Counted from the stretch's first letter, positions 46,547 through 56,435 are shown. The stretch is DNA of 64,000 nt from Aurantimonas sp965217685 (GCA_965217685.1 CBDCIZ010000003.1:2976001-3040000); one strand, 5' to 3'. Made by a program: numbers and translations. Notes: generated by a model not told the origin, from the letters alone.

Positions 46547-46672
46547 TCACGACAGCTCACAGTGGCTTGCCATCCTGTTTTAGAAAAGGCGCTAGGTTCG
46601 CTTCTCCGTTAATCGTTAGCCTTCCGTCATCGTCGCAAGAGACCGTAATCGACCGAACTAGCACACCTAGCC

Positions 46673-47194
46673 ATGACCGTATCTCCTCGCATCATCCCCG
46701 TGCGCACGTCGGTCGATCTTCTGGCGACGATCGCTCTGTTTCGTGCCTATGCAGCCTCGCTGGACGTCGATCTCGGTTACCAGGACTTCGAGGGCGAGAT
46801 GGCGGCGATGCCGGGGAAATATGCGCCGCCGAAGGGTGAGTTGCTGCTCGCGCGCGATGGTGCGGGGCAACCGATCGGCTGTGTCGGCCTGCGGCCTCTG
46901 GCCGAGCCGGGGGTCTGCGAGATGAAGCGGCTCTACGTGACACCGGAAGGGCGGGGCACCGGAATCGGGCGGCGGCTGGTCGCAGCGGTCGTCGCGGCCG
47001 CCGAAGAGGCGGGCCATGGCGAGATGCGGCTCGACACGCTGGCCTCCATGGCAAACGCGCAGGGGCTCTATCGCGCTTTCGGCTTCGAGGTGATCCCGGC
47101 CTATTACGAGACACCCATTGCCGAAACCGTGTTCATGCGGCGGCGCTTGAAGCGGGACGCCGCCCGGCAGGTGTCCTTCCGCAGGTGTCCTTGA
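46673..47194 (+). CDS. GNAT-family N-acetyltransferase
   Basis: A 173-residue acetyltransferase. The acetyl-CoA-binding motif A is GRGTGIGRRLV following MKRLYVTPE, and the C-terminal LYRAFGFE completes the fold. It transfers an acetyl group to an unknown small amine or protein. The last ten residues derive from a 14-base tandem duplication (47167-47192), so the natural end may have differed. Confidence 0.87.
   Translation: MTVSPRIIPVRTSVDLLATIALFRAYAASLDVDLGYQDFEGEMAAMPGKYAPPKGELLLARDGAGQPIGCVGLRPLAEPGVCEMKRLYVTPEGRGTGIGRRLVAAVVAAAEEAGHGEMRLDTLASMANAQGLYRAFGFEVIPAYYETPIAETVFMRRRLKRDAARQVSFRRCP
47167..47192. repeat. Tandem duplication at the 3' end of the GNAT gene
   Basis: GCAGGTGTCCTT occurs at 47167-47178 and 47181-47192, a 14-base period. 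Because 14 is not a multiple of three, the second copy is read in a different frame and provides the TGA stop. Confidence 0.5.
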
Positions 47195-47221
47195 CGGCAA
47201 AGCAACCGGCGCGCGGGACGT

Positions 47222-49360
47222 TCAGTCCTTGCCGACCAGGCGCAGCGCGAAGGCGTAGACGTAGGCGACCTCTTCCAGCTTGGAAAAGCGGCCCGAAGCG
47301 CCGCCGTGGCCCGAATCCATGTTGGTGCGCAGGATCACCGGATTGTCGTCGGTCTTCTTCTCGCGCAGCCGCGCGACCCATTTTGCCGGCTCCCAATAGG
47401 TCACGCGCGGGTCGGTGAGACCGGCAAGGACGAGCATCGGGGGGTAGGCCTGTTCCTTGACGTTGTCGTAGGGGCTGTAACTCGCGATGACCTCGTAGTC
47501 CTCGCCGGACAGGATGGGGTTGCCCCATTCCGGCCATTCGGGCGGGGTCAGCGGCAGCGTGTCGTCGAGCATGGTGTTGAGGACGTCGACAAAGGGCACC
47601 ACGGCGATGATGCCGCCGAACTTATCCGGCGCCATGTTGGCGACGGCGCCCATCAGCATGCCCCCGGCCGAACCGCCATTGGCGACGATGCGGTCGTGCG
47701 CGGTGTAGCTCTCGGCGACGAGATGGTCGGCGCAGGCGATGAAGTCGGTGAAGGTGTTGGCCTTGTTGCGCCGACGGCCGGCATCGTACCAGGCGAACCC
47801 CTTGTCCTTGCCGCCGCGAATATGGGCGATGGCGTAGACGAAGCCGCGGTCGACCAGCGACAGGGCGTTGGAGTTGAACGAGGCGGGGATCGCGATGCCG
47901 TAGGAGCCGTAGCCGTAAAGGAGGCAGGGGGCCGAACCGTCGAGCGGCGTATCCTTGTGGTAAAACAGCGAGATCGGTACGCTCGCGCCGTCGCTCGCCG
48001 TCGCGAAGATGCGGCGGGTGACGTAGTCTTCGGGATCGTGGCCGGAAGGGACCTCCTGGGTCTTCAGGAGGGTGCGCTCGCGGGTCTCGACGTCGTAGTC
48101 GAAGGTCTGTCCCGGCGTCGTCATCGACGAATAGGAAAAGCGAACGATGTCGGTGTCGTATTCATAGGTGCCGCCGAGGCCCAGCGAATAGGCCTCCTCG
48201 TCGAAGGCGACGACGTGCTCTTCGCCGTCCGACAGGCGCTTGACCACGAGGCGGGGCAGGCCGTCGCGGCGCTCCAGCCAGACCAGATGGCGCTTGAGAA
48301 CGAGGTGGCCGAGGATCAGCCGGCCCGGCTCGTGCGCGACGAGATCGGTCCAGTCGGCGCGGCGCCAGGAATCGGTCGGCGCGGTGCAGATCTTGAAGTC
48401 GGTGGCGCCGTCGGCATTTGTGAGGATGTAGAGAACGCCGTCGCCCTCGTCGACGTCGTATTCGACGCCGGTCTCGCGCTCGGCGACGAGGCGCGGCTCG
48501 GCGGCCGGGTTGCTCGACGGGATCAGCCAGCACTCGGACGTTTCGTGATCGTGAATGTCGATCAGCACGTATTCGTCGGACTGGGTCTTGCCGACGCCCA
48601 TGAAGAAGCCGGTGTCGGTCTCCTCGTAGATCAGCGAATCGTCGGCCGTGTCGCTGCCCAGGCTGTGGTAGAACACCCGGCTCGGACGATGGTTGGAATC
48701 GAGGCGGGTATAGAACACGCCGCGCGCCCGGTCCGACCAGACCGCGCCGCCGCTGGTGTCCTCGATGCGCGTGTCAAGGTCCTTGCCGGTCGAGAGGTCG
48801 CGCAGCGAGACGGCGTAGAACTCCGAGCCCTTGTCATCGTGCGACCAGGCGATCCAGTTGTGATCCGGCGAATGGGCAACGCCGCCGAGTGAGAAATAGG
48901 CCCGGTCAGCCGCCTCGTGCTGGGCGTCGAGCAGCACCTCTTCGGTTGCGTTGACGTTTTTCGCGCCATTCTTCGCGCCGGCCGGGACACGGACGTAGCG
49001 AGGATATTCCGCCCCGGCTTCGAAGGCGACGCCGTAGGCGAAGGGGCCGTCGGGCGAAGGGACGGAGGAATCGTCCTCCTTGATGCGGCCCCGCATCTCG
49101 GCAATCAGGGTGTCGCGAAGGCCTTCGGTGCCGGCCATGACCGTTTGCTGATAGGCGTTTTCGGCTTCCAGATGGGTGCGGATCGTCGGGTCGAGGACCG
49201 CCGTGTCCTTGAAGACGTCCTGCCAGTTGGCGGCGCGCATCCAGGCGTAATCGTCCATGCGCTCGCGTCCGTGGCGGATGTCGCTCTGCGGCCGGCGTTC
49301 CGGCAGGGGCGGGCGCGCCGCTGCGGGGGCGGACGGGGCGCGTTGCGATGTCTCGGTCAT
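47222..49360 (-). CDS. ptrB: Oligopeptidase B (prolyl oligopeptidase family S9A)
   Basis: A 712-residue serine peptidase with an N-terminal beta-propeller (about residues 75-420) and a C-terminal alpha/beta hydrolase domain. The nucleophile serine is in GGSAGGM, the aspartate in AGLTDPRV and the histidine in DSGHGG. LLYGYGSYG and IRGGKDKGFAWYDAGR are typical of oligopeptidase B, which cleaves short peptides after Arg or Lys in the cytosol. ATG 49360 is preferred; the in-frame extension to 49447 is unlike coding sequence. It is convergent with the GNAT gene. Confidence 0.92.
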   Translation of the reverse strand: MTETSQRAPSAPAAARPPLPERRPQSDIRHGRERMDDYAWMRAANWQDVFKDTAVLDPTIRTHLEAENAYQQTVMAGTEGLRDTLIAEMRGRIKEDDSSVPSPDGPFAYGVAFEAGAEYPRYVRVPAGAKNGAKNVNATEEVLLDAQHEAADRAYFSLGGVAHSPDHNWIAWSHDDKGSEFYAVSLRDLSTGKDLDTRIEDTSGGAVWSDRARGVFYTRLDSNHRPSRVFYHSLGSDTADDSLIYEETDTGFFMGVGKTQSDEYVLIDIHDHETSECWLIPSSNPAAEPRLVAERETGVEYDVDEGDGVLYILTNADGATDFKICTAPTDSWRRADWTDLVAHEPGRLILGHLVLKRHLVWLERRDGLPRLVVKRLSDGEEHVVAFDEEAYSLGLGGTYEYDTDIVRFSYSSMTTPGQTFDYDVETRERTLLKTQEVPSGHDPEDYVTRRIFATASDGASVPISLFYHKDTPLDGSAPCLLYGYGSYGIAIPASFNSNALSLVDRGFVYAIAHIRGGKDKGFAWYDAGRRRNKANTFTDFIACADHLVAESYTAHDRIVANGGSAGGMLMGAVANMAPDKFGGIIAVVPFVDVLNTMLDDTLPLTPPEWPEWGNPILSGEDYEVIASYSPYDNVKEQAYPPMLVLAGLTDPRVTYWEPAKWVARLREKKTDDNPVILRTNMDSGHGGASGRFSKLEEVAYVYAFALRLVGKD

Positions 49361-49843
49361 GGAGCCTTGGCGTTTGGAGGTGCGGGCTTGCGGGTGCTGG
49401 AAGGGCGGACGGCGGAGGACGGTGCGGACGGCAACGAAAGCGGACAACCAGGGGTGGATTGATCGAAACGGTTCGGTCGAATGGTAAACCGGCCGAATGA
49501 TAAACTGGAATGACGATCCGGCAAAATCTGCTCGTTGGCCGGCTACCTATGGTGCAACGACAATCTCTTCGAGACTGATGATTCCTTTGGTGGATCGAAT
49601 GGACCCTTGGCGGATCAAATGGGAATGACGGTCGCGTTTCGCAACCATCGCAGATCATCGACGACCAGGCGTGCGACCTGGCGCAGAATTTTTCGGTGGA
49701 CCGCCGCACGGAGGCGGCGTGTTCGGGGCCGCGACCTTGCCGCGGCGCGGCAGGCTGCCTAAGACTGGATCGAACGTGATCGCCGTCGCGGGACCGACGG
49801 CGGCACCGGGCGAAATCGAAACGGAACGGAGCAGTAATCGCGA
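49361..49843. other. Divergent region upstream of the mrp operon
   Basis: 483 bases between ptrB and mrpA. Contains an imperfect tandem repeat at 49478-49508 and further CGAATGG- or CAAATGG-like words at about 49593-49624. These could be sites for a regulator of the Mrp operon. No gene is apparent. Confidence 0.35.
49478..49508. repeat. Imperfect tandem repeat upstream of mrpA
   Basis: CGAATGGTAAACCGG (49478-49492) and CGAATGATAAACTGG (49494-49508), 13 of 15 bases identical, with a 16-base period. Lies about 340 bases before mrpA and 120 bases before ptrB. Confidence 0.45.
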
Positions 49844-52213
49844 ATGGCGGGTATCGAGGCAGGCACCGGATATCTCGCGCTCGCATTGCCGTTCATCGCC
49901 GCGGCCCTGGCGCCGCTTCTGACCAGGCTTTTGAAGCAGCATGCCTGCTGGCCGCTGGCGCTGGCGCCGGCGATTGCCTTTTTCATCTTCTTTCAAGGCC
50001 TGCCGGCCGTGGCCGAGGGGCAAGTATCGCTGTTCGGCTTCGACTGGATCGAGGCCTTCGGCGTCCGCTTCTCCTTTCGCATCGACGGGCTCGCCTCGAC
50101 CTTTGCGCTGCTGATCACGGGCATCGGCACGCTGATCATCCTGTATTCGGGCGGCTATCTGGCGGGCCACAAGGACCAGGGGCGGTTCTTCTCGTTCATG
50201 CTGATGTTCATGGGCTCGATGCTCGGGCTCGTCGTGTCGGACGATCTCATCACCCTGTTCGTCTACTGGGAACTGACATCGATCACCTCCTTCCTGCTGA
50301 TCGGCTTCGACCATCACCGCGAGGCAGCGCGGCGGGGCGCGGTCCAGGCGCTGGTGATCACCGGCGGCGGCGGCCTGGCGCTGCTCGCCGGCCTGATGAT
50401 GATCCGCGAACTGACGGGCCTTGCGTCGATGACCGAGGTTCTGGCGGCGGGCGACACGTTGCGCGACAGCGTCTTCTACGCGCCGATCCTGATCCTGGTG
50501 CTCTGCGGCGCCTTCACCAAATCCGCGCAGATGCCGTTCCACGTCTGGCTGCCGAATGCCATGGAGGCGCCGACTCCCGTGTCGGCCTATCTGCATTCGG
50601 CGACCATGGTGAAGGCGGGAATCTACCTGCTCCTGCGCATGCAGCCGGCGCTCGGCGAAACGGCGCCGTGGACGACGATCCTGCCGGCTTTCGGGTCGGT
50701 GACGCTGGTGATCGGGGCGCTGCTGGCGGTGCGCGCGACCGACATCAAGATCACGCTCGCCTATACGACGGTCGCCTCGCTGGGGCTGCTGGTCATGCTG
50801 ATCGGCGTCGGCACCGAGGAGGCCATCGCCGGCGCGGTGCTCTATCTGATCGCCCATTCGCTGTTCAAGGGCGGCCTGTTCATGGTCGCGGGTTCGGTCG
50901 ACCACGGCGCCCATACGCGCGAATTGTCGGGCCTCGGGGGCCTGCGCAAGGCGATGCCGATCACCTTCGCTGCGGCGCTGCTGTGCGCCGCGTCGATGGG
51001 CGGGCTGACGCCCTTCGTCGGCTTCCTCGCCAAGGAGGAAATCTACCACGCGCTGGAGCATGCCGACGCCTATCACGTCGCGATCATGATCGCGGCCATC
51101 GCCGGCAACGCGCTGATGTTCGCCGCCGCCTTCATCGTCGCGCTGAAGCCGTTTCTCGGACGAATGCCGGAGACGATCCATCATCCGCATGAGGGCGGCC
51201 TGACGATCTGGCTCGGGCCGCTGGCACTGGGCGTTCTGGGGCTTCTGGGCGCGCTGTTTTACGGCACCTACCACGAATATCTGTCGATCCCGATGGCGAC
51301 GGCGGCGCTCGGCCAAGGGGGTGGCGAGCCGGCGCCGATCGACATCGGCTGGGTGCCGCACATCAATCTCGCCTTCGGCCTTTCGCTCGCGACGATCGCC
51401 ATCGGCATCGCGCTCTATCTCGGCTCGGAGCGGCTGCGCGCCGGCATCGTTCATACGCTGCGGGCCATCGGCTGGGGGCCGGACCACGGCTTCGACCAGG
51501 CGATGCGGGGGCTTGTGCGCGTTTCCTTCGCGCTGACGCGGCGGCTGCAGTCGGGACGGCTCGACTACTACATGACCGTCACGGTAATGGCGATCGTCGT
51601 GGCGCTCTTCGTGCCGATGATTTGGGCCGACGGCCTTCCGACCATGCCGGACTTTCCGGCGTTGCGCTTTTCCGAATGGACGGTGCTCGGGTTGATCCTC
51701 CTCGGCATCGTCGCCGTGGTGGTCGCCAAAAACCGGCTGACGGCGATCGTCTCGCTGGGCATCCAGGGCTTCGGCACGGCGCTGATCTTCATGCTGCTCG
51801 GTGCGCCGGATCTGTCTTTCACCCAGTTCATGGTCGAGACCCTGTCGGTGGTCATCCTGGCGCTGGTGATGACCCGGTTGAGACTGTCGGTCGCCGACCA
51901 CCGGCCGTGGCGCGAGGTGCTACCCGACGCGGCGCTGGCGCTGGGCGGCGGGGCCGGCTTCGGCCTCGTGCTCCTGTCGATCGTCCAGCGGCCCTTCGAT
52001 CCGGTCCTGTCGGACTTCTTCGAGCGCTTCAGCTACCAGATCGCCCATGGCCGCAACATCGTCAACGTCATCATCGTCGACTTCCGCGGGGTGGATACGA
52101 TGGGCGAGATCGCCGTCGTCATGACCGCCGGCCTCGCGATCCTGGCGCTGATCCGCATCCGTGTCGGGCGCGACAGGAACAAAACCCCCGATCCGACGGA
52201 GGTCACGCCATGA
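49844..52213 (+). CDS. mrpA: Mrp Na+(K+)/H+ antiporter subunit A
   Basis: A 789-residue membrane protein related to complex I subunit NuoL, fused at its C-terminus (about 600-789) to the MbhD/MbhE-like part usual for MrpA. Proton-channel residues are in LFVYWELTS (Glu of helix 5) and KSAQMPFHVWLPNAMEAPTPVSAYLHSA (Lys and His). With subunits B-G it exchanges cytosolic Na+ or K+ for external protons in alkaline or saline conditions. Overlaps mrpB by four bases (ATGA). First gene of a complete seven-gene group 1 operon. Confidence 0.93.
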   Translation: MAGIEAGTGYLALALPFIAAALAPLLTRLLKQHACWPLALAPAIAFFIFFQGLPAVAEGQVSLFGFDWIEAFGVRFSFRIDGLASTFALLITGIGTLIILYSGGYLAGHKDQGRFFSFMLMFMGSMLGLVVSDDLITLFVYWELTSITSFLLIGFDHHREAARRGAVQALVITGGGGLALLAGLMMIRELTGLASMTEVLAAGDTLRDSVFYAPILILVLCGAFTKSAQMPFHVWLPNAMEAPTPVSAYLHSATMVKAGIYLLLRMQPALGETAPWTTILPAFGSVTLVIGALLAVRATDIKITLAYTTVASLGLLVMLIGVGTEEAIAGAVLYLIAHSLFKGGLFMVAGSVDHGAHTRELSGLGGLRKAMPITFAAALLCAASMGGLTPFVGFLAKEEIYHALEHADAYHVAIMIAAIAGNALMFAAAFIVALKPFLGRMPETIHHPHEGGLTIWLGPLALGVLGLLGALFYGTYHEYLSIPMATAALGQGGGEPAPIDIGWVPHINLAFGLSLATIAIGIALYLGSERLRAGIVHTLRAIGWGPDHGFDQAMRGLVRVSFALTRRLQSGRLDYYMTVTVMAIVVALFVPMIWADGLPTMPDFPALRFSEWTVLGLILLGIVAVVVAKNRLTAIVSLGIQGFGTALIFMLLGAPDLSFTQFMVETLSVVILALVMTRLRLSVADHRPWREVLPDAALALGGGAGFGLVLLSIVQRPFDPVLSDFFERFSYQIAHGRNIVNVIIVDFRGVDTMGEIAVVMTAGLAILALIRIRVGRDRNKTPDPTEVTP

Positions 52214-52629
52214 GGACGCTCATCTTCCGCTTCACGGCGCCGTATCTGACGAGCCTGATGGTGCTGTTCTCGATCTTCGTGCTGCTGCGTGGCCACAACG
52301 ACCCCGGCGGCGGCTTCATCGGCGGGCTGATCGCCGCCTCCGCCTTTGCCATCTACGGCATCGCCTGCGGTGTCGCGCCGGTGCGCCGGGCGCTGTACTT
52401 CCATCCCATGGCGATCGCCGGAAGCGGCCTGATGCTGGCCGTGGTCGCCGGGCTCCTGTCGGCGGTGTTCGACACGCAGTTCATGACCGGCTTGTGGACA
52501 TTCCCGCAGATTCTGGGCGGCGAGGTGGCGCTGTCGACGCCGATGTTCTTCGACATCGGGGTCTATCTCGTCGTCGTCGGTGGGATATCATCGATCGCGC
52601 TGGCGCTCGAGGAAAGGGAGAGCGACTGA
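52210..52629 (+). CDS. mrpB: Mrp antiporter subunit B
   Basis: A 139-residue four-helix protein with the MnhB signature LLRGHNDPGGGFIGGL and FDIGVYLVVVG near the end. In rhizobial Pha systems this domain may be fused to subunit A; here it is separate. One-base overlap (TGATG) with mrpC. Confidence 0.92.
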   Translation: MRTLIFRFTAPYLTSLMVLFSIFVLLRGHNDPGGGFIGGLIAASAFAIYGIACGVAPVRRALYFHPMAIAGSGLMLAVVAGLLSAVFDTQFMTGLWTFPQILGGEVALSTPMFFDIGVYLVVVGGISSIALALEERESD

Positions 52630-53006
52630 TGGAGGCCGCCCTCTGCTTCGTCGTCGCCTGCCTGTTCGCGACGTCGCTCTACCTGATCCTGTCGAGACAC
52701 ATCATCCGCATGTTGCTCGGCATCGTGCTGCTCGCCAATGCGGTCAATCTGCTGATCTTCACGGCCGGGCGCGTCGGGCCGATCGCGCCGCCGCTGATTC
52801 CGCACGGACTGGAAGTGCCGGCGGTCGACGTCGCCAACCCGCTGCCCCAGGCGCTGATCCTGACGGCGATCGTGATTTCCTTCTCCTTCTTTGCCTTCCT
52901 GCTGGTGCTTTCCTATCGCGCCTATCAGGATCTTCAGACCGACGACACCGACCGGATGCGGCTCGCCGAACCAGAGGACGAGGGGCTTCCGCCCCTCGGT
53001 TACTGA
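52629..53006 (+). CDS. mrpC: Mrp antiporter subunit C
   Basis: A 125-residue NuoK-like subunit with three helices. YLILSRHIIRMLLGIVLLANAVNLL includes the conserved turn after helix 1, and DPLPQALILTAIVI-like VANPLPQALILTAIVI marks helix 3. Followed by mrpD after two bases. Confidence 0.92.
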   Translation: MEAALCFVVACLFATSLYLILSRHIIRMLLGIVLLANAVNLLIFTAGRVGPIAPPLIPHGLEVPAVDVANPLPQALILTAIVISFSFFAFLLVLSYRAYQDLQTDDTDRMRLAEPEDEGLPPLGY

Positions 53007-53008
53007 CG

Positions 53009-54730
53009 ATGGCGGCAGGGGCGGCGGCAGGAGCGGGAAGCCAGGCGCCCGAAACCCTGGCCGCGGTCGCGCGGCATCTCGGCCAGTTGAAGGCGGAGGC
53101 GATGGTGCAAGGGGGAGTGAGCGCCTCCGACTATCTGATCGTCATGCCGGTCGTCGTCTGCTTCCTGTTCGGGGCGGGGCTTCTGATGCTGCGAAAGCGT
53201 ATCGACTGGCATCCCTGGCTGGCGATTCCGGGCCTCGCTTTACTCTTCGCCGTCGATTGCGCGCTGCTGTTCAAGGTCGCGGCGAACGGGCCGATGACGA
53301 TGATGATGGGCGCCTGGAAGCCGCCGTTCGGCATCGCCTTCACCGTCGACATGATGGGCGCGCTGTTCGTCACGGTCGCGGGCTTCGTGGCGCTGGCCTG
53401 CGGCGTCTATGCGGTCGCCTCGATCTCGGCGTCGGAACGGCGCTACGGCTTCTTCCCGTTCCTCTTCCTGATGATGGGCGGCGTTTCCGGGGCGTTCCTG
53501 ACCGGCGACATCTTCAACCTCTATGTCTGGTTCGAGGTGCTGCTGATCGGCTCCTTCGGCCTTCTGATCCTCGGTTCGGAGCACGATCAGCTCGACGGCG
53601 CGACGAAATACTGCTTCCTCAATCTCGTCGGCACGACACTGTTCCTGATCACCGTCGGCTTTCTCTACGGGCTGTTCGGCACGCTCAACATGGCCGACAT
53701 CGCGATGAAGGCGCGCGCGATGGGCGGCGACGCGACGCTGTTCACGCTCGCCGTCCTGTTCTTCGTCGCCTTTTCGCTGAAGGCGGCGGCGTTCCCGTTG
53801 AACTATTGGCTGCCGGCCTCCTACCACACGCCGCGCTTCGTCGTGTCGGCCCTGTTCGCCGGGCTGCTCACCAAGGTCGGCATCTACGCGATGATCCGCA
53901 TCCTCCTGATGCTGTTTCCGCCCGAGCGGGCCGAGATCGCGCCGCTGATCGCCTGGGTGGCCGGGCTGACCATGCTCGTCGGCGCGCTCGGCGCGCTGGC
54001 CCAGACCGATTTGCGGCGACTTCTCAACTATGTCGTCATCGCCGGCATCGGCACGATCATGGCCGGGCTGGCGATCCCGCAGCTCGGCGATCTGTCGCCG
54101 CTCGCCGCCGATGTCGGGCAGGCGGCGGGTATCGCGGCGCAGGCGGCCTACAAGACCGGGCTGTCGGGCGCCATCCTCTACGCGCTGCATTCGATCGTGG
54201 TGATGACCGGGCTTTATCTGGCGGCGGGAGTCGCGGCCTATCTCAACGGCTCGCCCTCGCTCGCCGAGATGGGCGGGCTGTGGCGGCGCTATCCGCTGTT
54301 CGCGGCGCTGATGCTGGTGTTCCTGTTCTCGGTCTCCGGCCTGCCGCCCTTCTCCGGCTTCTGGCCGAAGGTCATGCTGGTGCGGGCGACGATCGCGGCC
54401 GGCCTGCCGTGGCTGGCCGCCGCCATTCTCGTCTCCGGCTTCCTGCTCACCATCGCCAGCGCACGGGTCTTCGCGCTGGCCTTCTGGCGGCCGCTTCCGG
54501 CGCTGGCCGGTGCATCGGGCGAGGACGAGGCGAAGGCGATCGCCGACGATCGCTTCCGCGCAGCCGGTCCCGAGCGGGCCTTTTCGCTGGTGCCGCTTCT
54601 GGCGCTCGGCGCCTATGTCGTCGTTGCCGGCGTCTGGCCCGACTGGCTGTTGCGCCTGACGGATGCGGCGGCGAGCGGCGTGATCGATCCCGCCGCCTAC
54701 TTCACGTCGGTCTTCGGAGGCGTCTCGTGA
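53009..54730 (+). CDS. mrpD: Mrp antiporter subunit D
   Basis: A 573-residue NuoM/NuoN-like channel subunit. NLYVWFEVLLIGSFGLL contains the helix-5 glutamate; SLKAAAFPLNYWLPASYHTPRFVVSALFAG holds the lysine of helix 7. The first 45 residues are an Ala-rich polar extension, so an internal start near 53102 is possible. Overlaps mrpE by four bases. Confidence 0.92.
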   Translation: MAAGAAAGAGSQAPETLAAVARHLGQLKAEAMVQGGVSASDYLIVMPVVVCFLFGAGLLMLRKRIDWHPWLAIPGLALLFAVDCALLFKVAANGPMTMMMGAWKPPFGIAFTVDMMGALFVTVAGFVALACGVYAVASISASERRYGFFPFLFLMMGGVSGAFLTGDIFNLYVWFEVLLIGSFGLLILGSEHDQLDGATKYCFLNLVGTTLFLITVGFLYGLFGTLNMADIAMKARAMGGDATLFTLAVLFFVAFSLKAAAFPLNYWLPASYHTPRFVVSALFAGLLTKVGIYAMIRILLMLFPPERAEIAPLIAWVAGLTMLVGALGALAQTDLRRLLNYVVIAGIGTIMAGLAIPQLGDLSPLAADVGQAAGIAAQAAYKTGLSGAILYALHSIVVMTGLYLAAGVAAYLNGSPSLAEMGGLWRRYPLFAALMLVFLFSVSGLPPFSGFWPKVMLVRATIAAGLPWLAAAILVSGFLLTIASARVFALAFWRPLPALAGASGEDEAKAIADDRFRAAGPERAFSLVPLLALGAYVVVAGVWPDWLLRLTDAAASGVIDPAAYFTSVFGGVS

Positions 54731-55200
54731 GGCTGTCGCTCTTCAACCTGGTGCTCGCGCTGATCTGGGTGATGGTCACGGGGTCCTTCACCCTGGTCAA
54801 CCTTCTCTTCGGCTACGTGCTCGGCGCCTTCGTCCTCTATCTGATCCGCGAGGAGGTCGGAACGGTCGGTTACATGGGCCGGGCCGGGCGCATCACCTCG
54901 CTGTTCCTGCTTTTCGTCTACGAGCTCCTGATGTCCGCCTGGCGGATGGTGAAGATCGTGCTGTCGCCGAACCCGGAACTGAAACCCGGCATCTTCGCCT
55001 ATCCGTTGAAGGTGACAAGCGATTTCCAGATCACGCTGCTCGCCAACATGATCACGCTGACCCCCGGCACCTTGTCCGTCGACGTCTCCGAGGACCGCTC
55101 GACGCTCTACGTCCATGCCATCGACTGCTCCGACCCGGAGGCGGCGCGGGCCGATATCGCCAACGGCTTCGAGGCCAAGATCCTGAAGGCGTTCGGATGA
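54727..55200 (+). CDS. mrpE: Mrp antiporter subunit E
   Basis: A 157-residue MnhE subunit: two N-terminal helices and a cytosolic ferredoxin-like domain with the marker LLANMITLTPGTLSVDVS. GTG start at 54727 overlaps the mrpD stop; its own stop overlaps mrpF. Confidence 0.9.
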   Translation: MRLSLFNLVLALIWVMVTGSFTLVNLLFGYVLGAFVLYLIREEVGTVGYMGRAGRITSLFLLFVYELLMSAWRMVKIVLSPNPELKPGIFAYPLKVTSDFQITLLANMITLTPGTLSVDVSEDRSTLYVHAIDCSDPEAARADIANGFEAKILKAFG

Positions 55201-55574
55201 ACCTGCACGACATCGCCACCGGCTTTCTCGACATCGCGCTGTCGGTGTCCCTGATCCTCCTCAGCATCGCCTTTCTCATGACGATCGTCCGCATCGTGCT
55301 CGGGCCGACGCTGCCCGACCGGGTGCTCGGGCTCGACATGCTGACCAGCGTCGCCATCGGCTTCATCGCGGTGATCGGCATCGACACGGGCTTCACGCTT
55401 TATGTCGATGTGGCCATCGCCCTCGGGCTCGTCGGCTTCCTGGCGACGGTGGCCTTCGCGCGCTTCATCATGGCGCGGGGCAAGACCGGCGACGACGGGG
55501 ACGGCAAGAAGAGCCTGCCCTTCCGCGACCCCCAGGGAGGGGGCGGGTCGCTGTCCGAGGGGGGGGGGTCATGA
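55197..55574 (+). CDS. mrpF: Mrp antiporter subunit F
   Basis: A 125-residue subunit with three helices and the MrpF marker RIVLGPTLPDRVLGLDML. The last 30 residues are a polar Gly-rich tail (QGGGGSLSEGGGS), unusually long for this subunit and encoded by a run of G-rich sequence. Overlaps mrpG by four bases. Confidence 0.9.
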   Translation: MNLHDIATGFLDIALSVSLILLSIAFLMTIVRIVLGPTLPDRVLGLDMLTSVAIGFIAVIGIDTGFTLYVDVAIALGLVGFLATVAFARFIMARGKTGDDGDGKKSLPFRDPQGGGGSLSEGGGS

Positions 55575-55990
55575 TCGGCGACATCGCGACCATCATCGCC
55601 AGTCTTCTGATCCTCGCCGGTTCGGCCTTCGCCGCCGTCGCGGCGCTGGGGCTGCTCCGCTTGCCGGATCTTTACACGCGCATGCACGCGGCCTCGAAGG
55701 CCGGCTCCGTCGGGTCGGCGATGATGCTGATCGCGCTGGCCTTGATGTCGACGGATCTCGCCGAAATCCTGCGTGCGCTCGCCGCGGTGGGCTTCTTTCT
55801 GCTGACGGCGCCGATCGGCGCGCATCTCCTGGCCAAGGCTGCCTATGCGGTGGGCTACGGCCTTTGGCCGCAATCGGTTCTGGACGAGATGCCTAAGGTC
55901 GAACCCCGCATGGACGCGGCCGCTACGCCGCCGCGCGCCGACACGGCGGGCGCGTCGCCGGCACCGCAGAGCGGCGGACGGACGCCGTGA
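55571..55990 (+). CDS. mrpG: Mrp antiporter subunit G
   Basis: A 139-residue subunit with three helices and the PhaG/MnhG motif AALGLLRLPDLYTRMHAASKAGSVG. Ends in an Ala/Pro-rich polar tail. Last gene of the mrpABCDEFG operon. Confidence 0.9.
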   Translation: MIGDIATIIASLLILAGSAFAAVAALGLLRLPDLYTRMHAASKAGSVGSAMMLIALALMSTDLAEILRALAAVGFFLLTAPIGAHLLAKAAYAVGYGLWPQSVLDEMPKVEPRMDAAATPPRADTAGASPAPQSGGRTP

Positions 55991-56063
55991 GCGATACCAG
56001 TCGGTGCAGGGGTGGGCGCGGGGTGTTGGCGCGGAACGTAGCGCGGGACGAGGCAAGGCATTC

Positions 56064-56435
56064 ATGACCGCAGTGCTGGTGATCTTCGCCGGCCTGTTCG
56101 GCGCCGCCGGCATTGCGGGTGCGGCGCTGGCGGCCCATGGCGGCGATATCCGCCTCGTCGCCACCGCGGCGGCGATCGCGCTGGTGCACGCGCCGGCGCT
56201 GCTGGGGCTGGTGGCCTTGCGCCCGGTGTTGCCGACGCTTTCGGAGATCGCCGGCGGGGGGATGATCGTCGGGACGGTCCTGTTTTCCGGCGATCTCGCC
56301 TCGCGGACGGCGCTCGGCGACCGGCTCTTCGTCAACGCCGCCCCGACCGGCGGCATGGTGCTGATCGCCGCCTGGCTGCTGGTGGCGGTCGGCGGCGTGG
56401 TGCTGGCAGTCAAGCGGCGGCGTGAAAAGGGCTGA
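56064..56435 (+). CDS. DUF423 small membrane protein
   Basis: A 123-residue four-helix membrane protein with the DUF423 features GAAGIAGAALAAHG at helix 1, ALVHAPALLGL and LFSGDLASRTALG. Function unknown. It starts 73 bases after mrpG and may be read through from that operon. Confidence 0.8.
   Translation: MTAVLVIFAGLFGAAGIAGAALAAHGGDIRLVATAAAIALVHAPALLGLVALRPVLPTLSEIAGGGMIVGTVLFSGDLASRTALGDRLFVNAAPTGGMVLIAAWLLVAVGGVVLAVKRRREKG

Noticed and set aside
49655..51901. 748-codon minus-strand open frame opposite mrpA
   Set aside because: Charged low-complexity translation with no fold or motif; mrpA on the other strand is unmistakable.
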